A DNA stretch of 64,000 bases from Methylomagnum ishizawai. Lineage in GTDB: Bacteria > Pseudomonadota > Gammaproteobacteria > Methylococcales > Methylococcaceae. The position numbers and the translations under genes were made by a program. How positions within the stretch are numbered: the stretch's first letter is position 1; each line of letters opens with the position of its first letter. The stretch covers positions 3,746,150 to 3,810,149 of the forward strand of contig NZ_AP019783.1 of NCBI RefSeq assembly GCF_019670005.1, read 5' to 3'. The notes beneath the pieces were generated by a model. It made no database searches, was not told the origin of the DNA, and saw nothing but the letters and a program-made list of their open reading frames with translations. Shown here piece by piece: positions 27,018-37,217 of the stretch.

Positions 27018-27500
27018 TCAACGCTTGGCGCGGAAGAATTCCCGGAGCATGGCCCCGCATTCGTCGCCCAGCACGCCGCCGGTGGTTTCGATGCGGTGGT
27101 TGAGGAATTCGGCCTCGGCCAGGCGCAGGGCGCTTTCCACCGCGCCGCGCTTGGGGTCGGTGGCGGCGTAGACCAGCCGCTTCACCCGCGCCTGGGATAT
27201 AGCCCCCATACACATGACGCAGGGCTCCAGGGTGACATAGAGGGTGGTATCGACCAGCCGGTAATTGCCGACCCTGGCGCCAGCTTCGCGCAGGGCGACG
27301 ATTTCGGCGTGGGCGGTGGGATCGTGGGTGGAGATGGGGCGGTTCCAGCCTTCGGCGAGGATGGCCCCATCCTTCACCAGCACCGCGCCCACCGGCACTT
27401 CGCCCAGCGCCCGCGCTTGTTCGGCCAGGGCGAGGGCATGGCGCATCCAGCCTTCGTCGTCGGAAGAGGCCGCGCCGTCCGTGGCGGGCGGGAGCGGCAT
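27018..27500 (-). CDS. tadA: tRNA adenosine(34) deaminase TadA
   Basis: Zinc enzyme converting A34 to inosine in tRNA-Arg(ACG). HAE at residues 64-66 gives the His zinc ligand and the catalytic Glu, and PCVMC (93-97) gives the two Cys ligands. VPVGAVLV and the C-terminal AMLREFFRAKR are typical. The 160-residue start at 27498-27500 overlaps the guaA stop (ATGA); an ATG nine bases earlier is possible. It is cotranscribed with guaA. Confidence 0.94.
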   Translation of the reverse strand: MPLPPATDGAASSDDEGWMRHALALAEQARALGEVPVGAVLVKDGAILAEGWNRPISTHDPTAHAEIVALREAGARVGNYRLVDTTLYVTLEPCVMCMGAISQARVKRLVYAATDPKRGAVESALRLAEAEFLNHRIETTGGVLGDECGAMLREFFRAKR

Positions 27501-29074
27501 CACTCCCATTCGATGGTCGCGGGCGGCTTGCCGGAAATATCGTAGGTGACGCGGGAAATCCCCGGCACTTCGTTGATGATCCGGCGCGATACCAAATCGA
27601 GGAATTCATAGGGCAGGTGCGCCCAATGCGCCGTCATGAAATCGATGGTCTCGACCGCCCTGAGCGCCACCACATAGTCGTAGCGGCGGCCATCGCCCAT
27701 CACCCCCACCGATTTCACCGGCAGGAACACCGCGAACGCCTGGCTGGTTTTTTCATACAGCCCATGCCGGTACAGTTCCTCGATGAAGATGGCATCGGCC
27801 CGGCGCAGCAAATCGGCGTATTCCTTCTTCACCTCGCCCAAAATGCGGACCCCGAGGCCGGGACCGGGGAAGGGATGGCGGTGGATCATCTCGGAGGGCA
27901 GCCCCAGTTCCAGGCCGATCTGCCGCACCTCGTCCTTGAACAGCTCGCGCAGCGGTTCCACCAGCTTGAGCTTCATGTGTGCGGGCAGGCCACCGACGTT
28001 GTGGTGGGATTTGATGACATGGGCCTTGCCGGTCTTGGAACCCGCCGATTCGATCACGTCCGGGTAGATGGTGCCCTGGGCCAGCCAACGGGCGTCGGTG
28101 AGCTTGGCCGCTTCCTCGTCGAAAATCTCCACGAACACCCGCCCGATGATCTTGCGCTTTTGTTCGGGATCGGCGACGCCCGCCAGTTCCGCCAGGAACC
28201 GCTGTTCCGCATCGACCCGGATCACCTGGACGCCCATGTGCTTGGCGAAAGTCGCCATCACCTGATCGCCCTCGCCCAGCCGCAGCAGCCCGGTATCCAC
28301 GAACACGCAGGTCAGCCGTTCGCCGATGGCCTGGTGCAACAAGGCCGCGACCACGCTGGAATCCACCCCGCCCGACAAGCCCAAAACCACCTGCTCGTCG
28401 CCCAGCTTGGCGCGGAGGCCGGCGATGCTGTCCTCGATGATGTTGCGGGCGGTCCACAGGGCGTCGCAGCCGCAAATCTCCTTGAGGAAGCGTTCCAGGA
28501 TGCGCCCGCCCTGGCGGGTGTGGGTGACTTCGGGATGGAATTGCAGGGCGTAGAAGCGCCTATCTTCGTCGGCCATGCCGGCGATGGGGGCGCTGTCGGT
28601 GGAGGCGATCAGCTTGAAACCGGGCGGCAGTCCGGTCACTTGGTCGCCATGGCTCATCCAGACATCCAAGAGGCCGAAACCTTCCGGGCTGGCGTGGTCC
28701 TCGATCCCGCGCAGCAAGCGGGAATGGCCCCGCGCCCGCACCTGGGCATAGCCGAACTCGCTATGGGTGCAAGCCTCGACCTTGCCGCCCAATTGCGCGG
28801 CCATCGTCTGCATTCCATAGCAAATGCCCAGCACCGGCACGCCGAGCCCGAACACCACGCCCGGTGCCCGTGGGGTATCGGTCGCGGTGACGGTCTCGGG
28901 GCCGCCCGAGAGGATCACGCCCTTGGGCGCGTAGTCCTGGATATATTGCTCGTCGCAATCGTAGGGATGGATTTCGCAATAGACGCCGATTTCGCGCACG
29001 CGGCGGGCGATCAACTGGGTGTATTGGGAACCGAAATCGAGGATGAGGATTTTGTGGGAATGGATGTTTTGCAT
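27500..29074 (-). CDS. guaA: GMP synthase (glutamine-hydrolysing)
   Basis: Converts XMP to GMP; 524 residues, the normal length. The N-terminal class I glutaminase domain has the nucleophile in [11 protein letters not shown] and the His/Glu of FHPEVTHT. The synthetase domain has the PP-loop [11 protein letters not shown], and the C-terminus ends in the dimerisation domain with RISRVTYD-like sequence and PPATIEWE. The enzyme before it in the pathway, GuaB, is encoded upstream on the same strand, but an Uma2 gene and 262 bases intervene. Confidence 0.97.
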   Translation of the reverse strand: MQNIHSHKILILDFGSQYTQLIARRVREIGVYCEIHPYDCDEQYIQDYAPKGVILSGGPETVTATDTPRAPGVVFGLGVPVLGICYGMQTMAAQLGGKVEACTHSEFGYAQVRARGHSRLLRGIEDHASPEGFGLLDVWMSHGDQVTGLPPGFKLIASTDSAPIAGMADEDRRFYALQFHPEVTHTRQGGRILERFLKEICGCDALWTARNIIEDSIAGLRAKLGDEQVVLGLSGGVDSSVVAALLHQAIGERLTCVFVDTGLLRLGEGDQVMATFAKHMGVQVIRVDAEQRFLAELAGVADPEQKRKIIGRVFVEIFDEEAAKLTDARWLAQGTIYPDVIESAGSKTGKAHVIKSHHNVGGLPAHMKLKLVEPLRELFKDEVRQIGLELGLPSEMIHRHPFPGPGLGVRILGEVKKEYADLLRRADAIFIEELYRHGLYEKTSQAFAVFLPVKSVGVMGDGRRYDYVVALRAVETIDFMTAHWAHLPYEFLDLVSRRIINEVPGISRVTYDISGKPPATIEWE

Positions 29075-29336
29075 GGAGAAATAAGCCAGAATTTAGCGGT
29101 GGATCATACTCGGCGCACCCAGCGCCCGGCACGGGGAATGTCTGTAGCCGTTACTGATTATTAGCCTGAGGAGCCATGCCGATGCCTCGACAAAATAGCG
29201 AAGCATACAAATGCTGGGGTGGGTACGGAGAATACCCAATTGGGCACGACATCAAATCAAGCTTATAGGCCACGCCGATGCTGAATAGGACTTGATACGG
29301 GAACAGGCAAGATAAAGGAATAGAATCCAGATTGGC

Positions 29337-29810
29337 TCAAATGCTTCGCGGTGCCGCCGGAATCAACCGGCTCCCGGATAGCCTTTCATTCCCCGGCCCG
29401 AAAAAGGCGATATGCCCATCGGTATCGACCACCCAAACCTCCAGCGCCCCGACCCCGAAATACAATGGCATCTTGTCCAGCATTTCCTGCCAGCTATTCG
29501 AGGGCGACATCACTTCGACGCAAATTTCGGGGGCTTCGGTGACATAGCCGGGTAGTCCGCAATGGCGGTGATGATAGTCCGGGCTGGCGAGCACCATATC
29601 CGGCGCTTTCACGCCGTCGGCGGTGTGGATACCGAGTTCGGTCCCACTTTCCCACTCGGGCGCGATCCTCGCCAAGGCCCGGATGAGCCGGGCCACATGG
29701 TTGCTATGTCCATAATTCACCGGCGTCATGATGATCTGTCCCCTCGCGTTGGTTTCCCAGGGAAACGGCAAATCCAGCTTTTCGATAGCCTTGAGCAGGT
29801 CGGCATCCAT
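29337..29810 (-). CDS. Uma2-family (DUF820) putative restriction-endonuclease-fold protein
   Basis: A 157-residue member of the Uma2/DUF820 family, which has a PD-(D/E)XK nuclease-like fold and is very abundant in cyanobacteria; the biological role is unknown. Visible features are PWETNARGQIIMTPVNYGHS, APDMVLAS (Asp), CVEVMSPSNSWQEM (Glu) and GALEVWVVDTD. GGAGG about nine bases before the ATG at 29808-29810 fixes the start. It sits between guaB (29 bases before it) and guaA. The 262 bases after it are AT-richer than their surroundings, which suggests it was inserted into an ancestral guaBA operon. Confidence 0.85.
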   Translation of the reverse strand: MDADLLKAIEKLDLPFPWETNARGQIIMTPVNYGHSNHVARLIRALARIAPEWESGTELGIHTADGVKAPDMVLASPDYHHRHCGLPGYVTEAPEICVEVMSPSNSWQEMLDKMPLYFGVGALEVWVVDTDGHIAFFGPGNERLSGSRLIPAAPRSI

Positions 29811-29839
29811 AACGGCGAACCTCCGCGAAGGGGATGGAT

Positions 29840-31382
<1,543 letters not shown>

Positions 31383-31418
31383 TGGTGGAATGCGAGATTG
31401 CGCCCTTCCCCGCCCGGT

Positions 31419-32009
31419 TCAATTCCGATAAACCCGGAAATCGGCCTGGCAACCGCGCTCCACCCAAATACCCCAGTTATCGTTGCCCCAGTTGTCCTTG
31501 TATTTGCAGGGCTTGCCGGAAAGGCGCTGGGCGACCTCGACCCGGCCGATCTTGAACGGGCTGTTGCAGCGCTTCCAACCGCCGTTGACGCTCTCGCAGC
31601 GGATGGTTACGACATTTTTATTGTTATTGCCACCGCCATTCCACGGCCAGTTGCCGCCTCCGTTCCCATTGCCGCCGCCCTGGGCATAGACCCGGAACCG
31701 CGCCCGGCACCCCTGGTCGACCCAAACCCGGTCGTTGTTATAGCCCCAGGTCCGCCCGAAATCGCAGGGCGATTTGGACAGGCGCTGCTCGATCTTGACC
31801 TGGGCTATCGGGAAACCCGCCCGGCAGGCACGGTTGCCGCCATCGTTGCTTTCGCAGGTGAGCGTTTGCGAAACATTGTTGGACCCGCCGTTGTTGGGCC
31901 ATCCCCCCTGGTTCGGCCAATAGCCACGGTTGCCGCCGCAACCGGCGATGGAGAAGGCGAGCGTGGTGGTGACGAGCGCGGCGCAGAAGGCCCGGGCTTT
32001 GAAGATCAT
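31419..32009 (-). CDS. Lipoprotein with two DUF3011 repeats
   Basis: A 196-residue exported lipoprotein. The start MIFKARAFCAALVTTTLAFS at 32007-32009 has GAGGT upstream and a lipobox IAGC. Two copies of a Cys-containing DUF3011 unit follow: the first ends WVDQGCRARFRVY and the second WVERGCQADFRVY, each with CES near its start and an internal (S/K)PC. A Gly/Asn/Trp-rich linker (GGGNGNGGGNWPWNGG) separates them. DUF3011 function is unknown; the conserved cysteines suggest disulfide-stabilised periplasmic or surface domains. Confidence 0.8.
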   Translation of the reverse strand: MIFKARAFCAALVTTTLAFSIAGCGGNRGYWPNQGGWPNNGGSNNVSQTLTCESNDGGNRACRAGFPIAQVKIEQRLSKSPCDFGRTWGYNNDRVWVDQGCRARFRVYAQGGGNGNGGGNWPWNGGGNNNKNVVTIRCESVNGGWKRCNSPFKIGRVEVAQRLSGKPCKYKDNWGNDNWGIWVERGCQADFRVYRN

Positions 32010-32147
32010 GGGATTTACCTCGGCTGGACTGGACGGATCGGGTATCCAGCCAGGATAGCACGCCCAGGAAAACCCAGATTCCGCCACCCCGGTGGGCGAT
32101 ACGCCGGGCGGCGGGAACCCGCCCGCGCCCCGGCGCAAAAAGCCCGC

Positions 32148-33107
32148 TCAAGGGGTTCCGGCGGCGGCCTGGGCCTCGATCAAACGGCCCTGCCCGGCGC
32201 GGTCCAGGATTTCCCGGAACACCGCCGAGCGCCGGGCCAGGGCCGTTTCCTGCTCGGGGGTGACGCCCTGTTCCGCCAGCGGGAAGAACACGCCCAGCAT
32301 GGCCGCCTCGGCGATGGGTTCGAAGAACGCCGCCTTCAAGGCCCAGGCGAATACCCCGGCGAACACATAGAGCCAAATCCCGAGCGGCACCGGGAAGCCC
32401 TCGGTCAGCATCTGGAAACCCACCGCCAGCAACGGGAAGGCGGCGGCGAAACCCAGCCACTCGAACAGGGTGGCATAGGTCCGGTACTTCAGCAGGGTGC
32501 CGAAATGGCGGTCGTGGACGGCCAGGGCGGTGGCGGCGGTGCGCCAGGGATTGTCGTGGCCGGAATGGAAATGCCCGGCCAGGAGGGTTTGATGGTCCAG
32601 CCCGGCGTAGCGGCCCAAGGCGGTACGGACATATTGGCCGATCCGGGGATGGTCCAGCAATGGCGCGAGCCAAGCGGGCGGGGCCGGCAAATCGGCCAGG
32701 GCGCAGCGGATATGGCGGTCGAGATCGAACAGGCCGGCGGTGCTGGGGAAGCTGCGCTGGACCTGCCGCTTGGCATAATCGAGCTGGGCCTTGCCGCCGG
32801 GGATGGGCTTGCCCAGGGCCTGCTCGGCCAGCAAGAGCAACTGCGGCACCTTGATGTGGCGCAACCAATGGGGGCGCAGCTTGTACATCAGGAAAGCGAA
32901 AGCGGCGAAACCCAGCACCGCGCCGAAGGGGGCCATGGAATTGGGATTCTTGCCCCAGGAATCGGCGGCGATGGCGACGCCGGCACCGGACAGCGTGGCG
33001 AACAGATAGCCCAGGCCGGTGCCCAGGCAAATCGAGAACCGGTACAGCGCGAAGGGCATCGATTTCTCGATGTTGCGCGTGCCGGCCAGGAGGCTGAAAT
33101 GGGACAT
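32148..33107 (-). CDS. Uncharacterised membrane protein
   Basis: A 319-residue protein that I do not recognise. GAGGA precedes the ATG by about eight bases. Hydrophobic segments lie near residues 24-47 and 60-76 and again at about 217-262 (two segments), with a His-rich soluble region between them (GHFHSGHDNPW, AVHDRHFG). The C-terminus is charged. No enzyme motif is obvious. It is 138 bases upstream of the DUF3011 lipoprotein on the same strand and may share its transcript. Confidence 0.6.
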   Translation of the reverse strand: MSHFSLLAGTRNIEKSMPFALYRFSICLGTGLGYLFATLSGAGVAIAADSWGKNPNSMAPFGAVLGFAAFAFLMYKLRPHWLRHIKVPQLLLLAEQALGKPIPGGKAQLDYAKRQVQRSFPSTAGLFDLDRHIRCALADLPAPPAWLAPLLDHPRIGQYVRTALGRYAGLDHQTLLAGHFHSGHDNPWRTAATALAVHDRHFGTLLKYRTYATLFEWLGFAAAFPLLAVGFQMLTEGFPVPLGIWLYVFAGVFAWALKAAFFEPIAEAAMLGVFFPLAEQGVTPEQETALARRSAVFREILDRAGQGRLIEAQAAAGTP

Positions 33108-33296
33108 TGGGGATTCCTCTGGTTGGGTGTGAAGGTTGTCGGAAGCGTTATTTTAAAACCGCCGGGCGGCAAGGCCGCGACTGTGGGCCAGCCCGCGGCT
33201 TGGGGGGCGCGGCAAAACCCGTCACGATGGATGCCAACCCCCCGCAATGATAGGTTTCGCGGTTATGTTTGTTCACATCCCATGCCGTCGGCCAAT

Positions 33297-33322
33297 AAAA
33301 AGCCCCGCCAGGGCGGGGCTTT
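33297..33322 (-). terminator. Intrinsic terminator of the rimP-pnp operon
   Basis: AAAAGCCCCGCC/GGCGGGGCTTTT hairpin with a two-base loop, followed on the minus strand by TTTTTATT. It is about 60 bases past the pnp stop codon. Confidence 0.9.
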
Positions 33323-33380
33323 TAAAAGGGGATAGCGCGACGGAACCCGCAGGCTCCGCTCCGCCCGATCCGCAGCGGGC

Positions 33381-35459
33381 TTATTTCTCGACGGCCTTCA
33401 TGCTCAAACGCACCCGGCCCTGGCGGTCGATTTCCAGCACCTTGACCCGGACCACATCGCCCTCGGCCAGTTTGTCGCTGACCTTCTCGACATGCTCGTC
33501 GGAGATTTGCGAGATGTGGACCAGCCCGTCCTTGCCGGGCAGGATGGTCACGAACGCGCCGAAGTCCATCAAACGGACCACCTTGCCTTCGTAGATCTTG
33601 CCGACCTCGACCTCGGCGGTGATGGCCTCGATCCGGCGGCGGGCCTCGTCGCCGGCCTCGCGGTCCACGGAGGCGATCTTCACCACACCGTCATCGGTGA
33701 TATCGATGCTGGCCCCGGTCTCCTCGGTGATGGCGCGGATGGTGGCCCCACCCTTGCCGATAACATCGCGGATCTTGCTGGGGTCGATGGTGAAGCTCAT
33801 GATACGCGGCGCGTAATCGGACATCTCCTTGCGCGGCGTGGACAGGACTTGGTTCATCTTGCCCAGGATATGGAGGCGCCCGGCCTTGGCCTGGTCCAGC
33901 GCCTTGCTCATGATCTCGGCGGTGATGCCATCGATCTTGATATCCATCTGCAAGGCGGTCACGCCGTCGCGGGTGCCCGCGACCTTGAAATCCATATCGC
34001 CCAGATGGTCCTCGTCGCCCATGATGTCGGACAGCACCGCGAAGCGGTCGCCCTCCTTGATCAAGCCCATGGCGATACCCGCCACCGGGGCTTCGATGGG
34101 CACGCCCGCGTCCATCAGCGCCAAGCTGGTGCCGCAGACCGAGGCCATGGAACTGGAACCGTTGGACTCGGTGATTTCCGACACCACGCGGATGACGTAG
34201 GGGAATTCATCCGGGTCCGGCATCACCGCCTGCACGCCGCGCTTGGCCAGACGGCCATGGCCGATTTCACGGCGCTTGGGGGAGCCGATGTTGCCGGTCT
34301 CGCCCACGCAATAGGGCGGGAAGTTGTAGTGCAACATGAAGGGGTCTTTGTATTCGCCCTCGATGGCGTCGATCACCTGGGCATCGCGGCCCGTGCCCAA
34401 GGTGGCGACCACCAGGGCCTGGGTTTCGCCACGGGTGAACAGGGCGGAACCATGGGTACGCGGCAACACGCCGGTACGGATGGTGATGGGACGGACGGTG
34501 ACGAGGTCGCGGCCATCGATGCGCTGGGCCTCGTCGAGGATGCGGGCGCGCACGGTGTCGTATTCCAGCTTCTCGAACACGCCGCGCACGGCGGTGGCGG
34601 AATATTGGCCTTCGGCGGTCAGCGCCTCGATCACGGCCTTGCGGGCTTCCTTCACGGTCTGGCCGCGCAGCTGCTTGTCGGCGATGCGGTAGGCGGCATC
34701 GACAGCGGCACCGGCCTGGGCCTTGACGGCATCCTCCAAGGCGGTATCCGGGGTCGGCGGGGTCCAATTCCAGGATTTCACGCCGACCATTTCGGCCAAA
34801 TCCAGGATCGCGTCGATGGCGACCTGCATTTGCTCATGGCCGAACATGACCGCGCCCAGCATCACATCCTCGGGCAGCATGGCGGCTTCGGACTCCACCA
34901 TCAGCACGGCCTTGGACGTACCGGCCACCACCAAATCCAACATGGAATCGTCCAGGTCGGAGGCCAGGGGATTCAGCACGTATTGATCGTCGATATAGGC
35001 GACCCGGGCCGCGGCTATCGGACCTTGGAACGGCATCCCGGACAGGGTCAGCGCCGCCGACGCGCCCAGCATGGAGGGCACATCGGGATCGATCTCGGGA
35101 TTGAGGGAGAGGACGGTGGCGACCACCTGCACTTCGTGGGTGAATCCGTCCGGGAAAAGCGGGCGTATCGGACGGTCGATCAACCGGGCGGTGAGGGTTT
35201 CCTTCTCGGTGGGGCGTCCTTCGCGCTTGAAAAATCCGCCGGGAATCCGCCCCGCGGCATAAGCCTTCTCCTGATAATTCACCGTCAGGGGGAAAAAATC
35301 GGTTTCGGGAGAAGCTTCCTTCTTGCCCACCACGGTCACGAGGACCACCGTTCCCTCCATATCGACCATGACCGCGGCGTCGGCTTGACGCGCGATTTCG
35401 CCGGTCTCGAAGGTCACCAAATGTTCGCCGTACTTGAACTGTTTCCGAATCGGATTCAC
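33381..35459 (-). CDS. pnp: Polyribonucleotide nucleotidyltransferase (PNPase)
   Basis: 3'-5' phosphorolytic exoribonuclease of the RNA degradosome; 692 residues. Two RNase PH domains are visible ([18 protein letters not shown] in the first, [15 protein letters not shown] in the second). A KH domain ([20 protein letters not shown]) and an S1 domain ([27 protein letters not shown]) follow. It ends shortly after the S1 domain (MKAVEK). It is the last gene of the rimP operon, 25 bases after rpsO, as in E. coli. Confidence 0.97.
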   Translation of the reverse strand: MNPIRKQFKYGEHLVTFETGEIARQADAAVMVDMEGTVVLVTVVGKKEASPETDFFPLTVNYQEKAYAAGRIPGGFFKREGRPTEKETLTARLIDRPIRPLFPDGFTHEVQVVATVLSLNPEIDPDVPSMLGASAALTLSGMPFQGPIAAARVAYIDDQYVLNPLASDLDDSMLDLVVAGTSKAVLMVESEAAMLPEDVMLGAVMFGHEQMQVAIDAILDLAEMVGVKSWNWTPPTPDTALEDAVKAQAGAAVDAAYRIADKQLRGQTVKEARKAVIEALTAEGQYSATAVRGVFEKLEYDTVRARILDEAQRIDGRDLVTVRPITIRTGVLPRTHGSALFTRGETQALVVATLGTGRDAQVIDAIEGEYKDPFMLHYNFPPYCVGETGNIGSPKRREIGHGRLAKRGVQAVMPDPDEFPYVIRVVSEITESNGSSSMASVCGTSLALMDAGVPIEAPVAGIAMGLIKEGDRFAVLSDIMGDEDHLGDMDFKVAGTRDGVTALQMDIKIDGITAEIMSKALDQAKAGRLHILGKMNQVLSTPRKEMSDYAPRIMSFTIDPSKIRDVIGKGGATIRAITEETGASIDITDDGVVKIASVDREAGDEARRRIEAITAEVEVGKIYEGKVVRLMDFGAFVTILPGKDGLVHISQISDEHVEKVSDKLAEGDVVRVKVLEIDRQGRVRLSMKAVEK

Positions 35460-35484
35460 ATCGATACCTACTAAGTGTCGAATA

Positions 35485-35754
35485 CTATTTACGCAGGCCG
35501 AGCTTTTCGATCAAAGTCTTGTAACGTTCGGAATCTTTGCTCTTGAGGTAGTCCAGCAGCTTGCGGCGTTGGTTGACCAGGCGCAGCAGGCCACGACGGC
35601 TGTGGTGGTCTTTCTTGTGTTGGACGAAGTGGGGGGTCAGGTGGTTGATCCGGGCGGTGAGCAGGGCGACCTGGACTTCCGGGGAACCGGTATCGTTGGT
35701 GCCGCGCTGGTATTCCTGCACGACGGCGCTTTTTTCGACTGCGGTGAAAGGCAT
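35485..35754 (-). CDS. rpsO: 30S ribosomal protein S15
   Basis: 89 residues, the standard length, with the S15 signature [20 protein letters not shown] and [19 protein letters not shown]. It binds the central domain of 16S rRNA. It lies between truB and pnp in the canonical order; the 135 bases upstream could hold its own promoter, as in E. coli. Confidence 0.98.
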   Translation of the reverse strand: MPFTAVEKSAVVQEYQRGTNDTGSPEVQVALLTARINHLTPHFVQHKKDHHSRRGLLRLVNQRRKLLDYLKSKDSERYKTLIEKLGLRK

Positions 35755-35889
35755 GAATCTACTCCTAGGGGAAAACTCGGCTTAAATAAACCCGTAATTT
35801 TAGCGTTATGCGCCTATGCGTTCAACGCGAAAGGCTTTGGGCCGGTTCCCGCACGGGACCACGAGAACCGGCACTTCCAATACGATCCT

Positions 35890-36825
35890 TCAGGGAACCG
35901 CGGCCCCGTCCGGTTGCTCGCGCTTGAGTTTGACCAAGCGCCGGGGCGCGATCCGGCCATCGTCCAGCACCTCGCCCACGCCCATGAACAGGGAATGGCG
36001 GCCATAGAGCCGGACCCAGCCTTCGGTGGGCGCTTTCGGCACCAGCACCGCTTCGCCCTTGCGGAGATAGAAGCTCAGCTGATCGTTGAGCTGCACAGCG
36101 GGCAAATCGGACACGATGGTATCCAAGGGCAAGAGCAAGCCCGGGCGCTCGGCTTCGGCCAGGGCTTCCAACCGATCCAGGGTGTGGGCATCGGCCACTT
36201 TAAGATCGCCGACGGCGGTACGGCGCAGGATTTCGACATGCCCACCACAACCCATGGCCCGGCCCAAATCCTCGGCCAGGGTGCGGATATAGGTGCCCTT
36301 GGAGCAATGCACGTCCAAATCCACGCTGGTCGCGTCGAAGTCTTCGAGGCGGAGTTCGTAGATGGTGACGGCACGGGCCTCGCGCTCGACCTCGATGCCC
36401 TTGCGGGCCAGATCGTACAAGCGCTGGCCTTGGTGCTTGAGGGCGGAATACATCGGCGGCACCTGGAGGATATCGCCCCGGAACGGAGCCAGATAGCCCT
36501 CGATGAATTCGGCGCTCAAGGGCGGCACGGGCTTGGTTTCGATCACCGCGCCCTCGGTGTCGCCGGTTTCGGTCGCGACGCCTAAGCGCACCCGCACTTG
36601 GTAGCGCTTGTCGGTGTTGAGCAGGAAACCGGACAGCTTGGTGCCCTCGCCCAAGCACAGCGGCAACAAACCGCTGGCGATGGGGTCGAGGCTGCCGGTA
36701 TGGCCGGCCTTCTTGGCCCGGAATAGCCATTTGGCCCTTTGCAAGGCACCGTTGGAGGTGATCCCTGGGGATTTATCCAGCAGAAAGATACCGTTCAGAT
36801 CGAGGGCGTTGGCCTTGCGGCTCAT
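35890..36825 (-). CDS. truB: tRNA pseudouridine(55) synthase TruB
   Basis: Makes pseudouridine 55 in the T loop of tRNAs. The 311-residue protein has the catalytic Asp in GHTGSLDPIASGLLP, then GDTEGAVIET and CSKGTYIRTLAEDLG, and a C-terminal PUA-like region (GEAVLVPKAPTEGWVRLYG). Its ATG overlaps the rbfA stop by four bases. Confidence 0.97.
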   Translation of the reverse strand: MSRKANALDLNGIFLLDKSPGITSNGALQRAKWLFRAKKAGHTGSLDPIASGLLPLCLGEGTKLSGFLLNTDKRYQVRVRLGVATETGDTEGAVIETKPVPPLSAEFIEGYLAPFRGDILQVPPMYSALKHQGQRLYDLARKGIEVEREARAVTIYELRLEDFDATSVDLDVHCSKGTYIRTLAEDLGRAMGCGGHVEILRRTAVGDLKVADAHTLDRLEALAEAERPGLLLPLDTIVSDLPAVQLNDQLSFYLRKGEAVLVPKAPTEGWVRLYGRHSLFMGVGEVLDDGRIAPRRLVKLKREQPDGAAVP

Positions 36826-37211
36826 GCATCCTCCTGTCCGTCGTTGCCATCGCGCTCCGGCGTTTCCTGAGAGATGCGGTGTAGCAAGGCGTCCATCCGC
36901 AAGCCGCGTTCGATGGAATCGTCGAAGGCGAAGCGGATTTCCGGCAACACCCGCACCCGTAGCCGCTTGCCCAATTCCCGGCGCAGGGTCGGCACATAAT
37001 CCGCCAAAGCCTTCACGCAGTCCTTGGGCGGCTTCTGGTTACCGAGGAAGGTCACGAAAATCTTCGCCACCGCCAGATCGCGGCTCAATTCGACCTCGCT
37101 GATCGTCACCATCCCCAGCCCCGGTTCATTGACCTGGGTTCGGATCAACTCGGCCATTTCCCTTTGGATTTGCGACGCGACCCGGTCGCTACGGGTGAAT
37201 TCCCTGGGCAT
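36822..37211 (-). CDS. rbfA: 30S ribosome-binding factor A
   Basis: 129-residue KH-type protein for late 30S maturation and cold adaptation. Recognised from SDRVASQIQREMAELI and EVELSRDLAVAKIFVTFL, with the C-terminal IRFAFDDSIERGLRMDALL. It starts six bases after infB ends and overlaps truB. Confidence 0.96.
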   Translation of the reverse strand: MPREFTRSDRVASQIQREMAELIRTQVNEPGLGMVTISEVELSRDLAVAKIFVTFLGNQKPPKDCVKALADYVPTLRRELGKRLRVRVLPEIRFAFDDSIERGLRMDALLHRISQETPERDGNDGQEDA

Positions 37212-37217
37212 CCGCGT

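Noticed and set aside
29180-29270. A 31-codon plus-strand frame with GAGGAG two bases before its ATG, between guaA and the Uma2 gene
   Set aside because: The ribosome site is too close to the ATG and the peptide has no features; too weak to call a gene.
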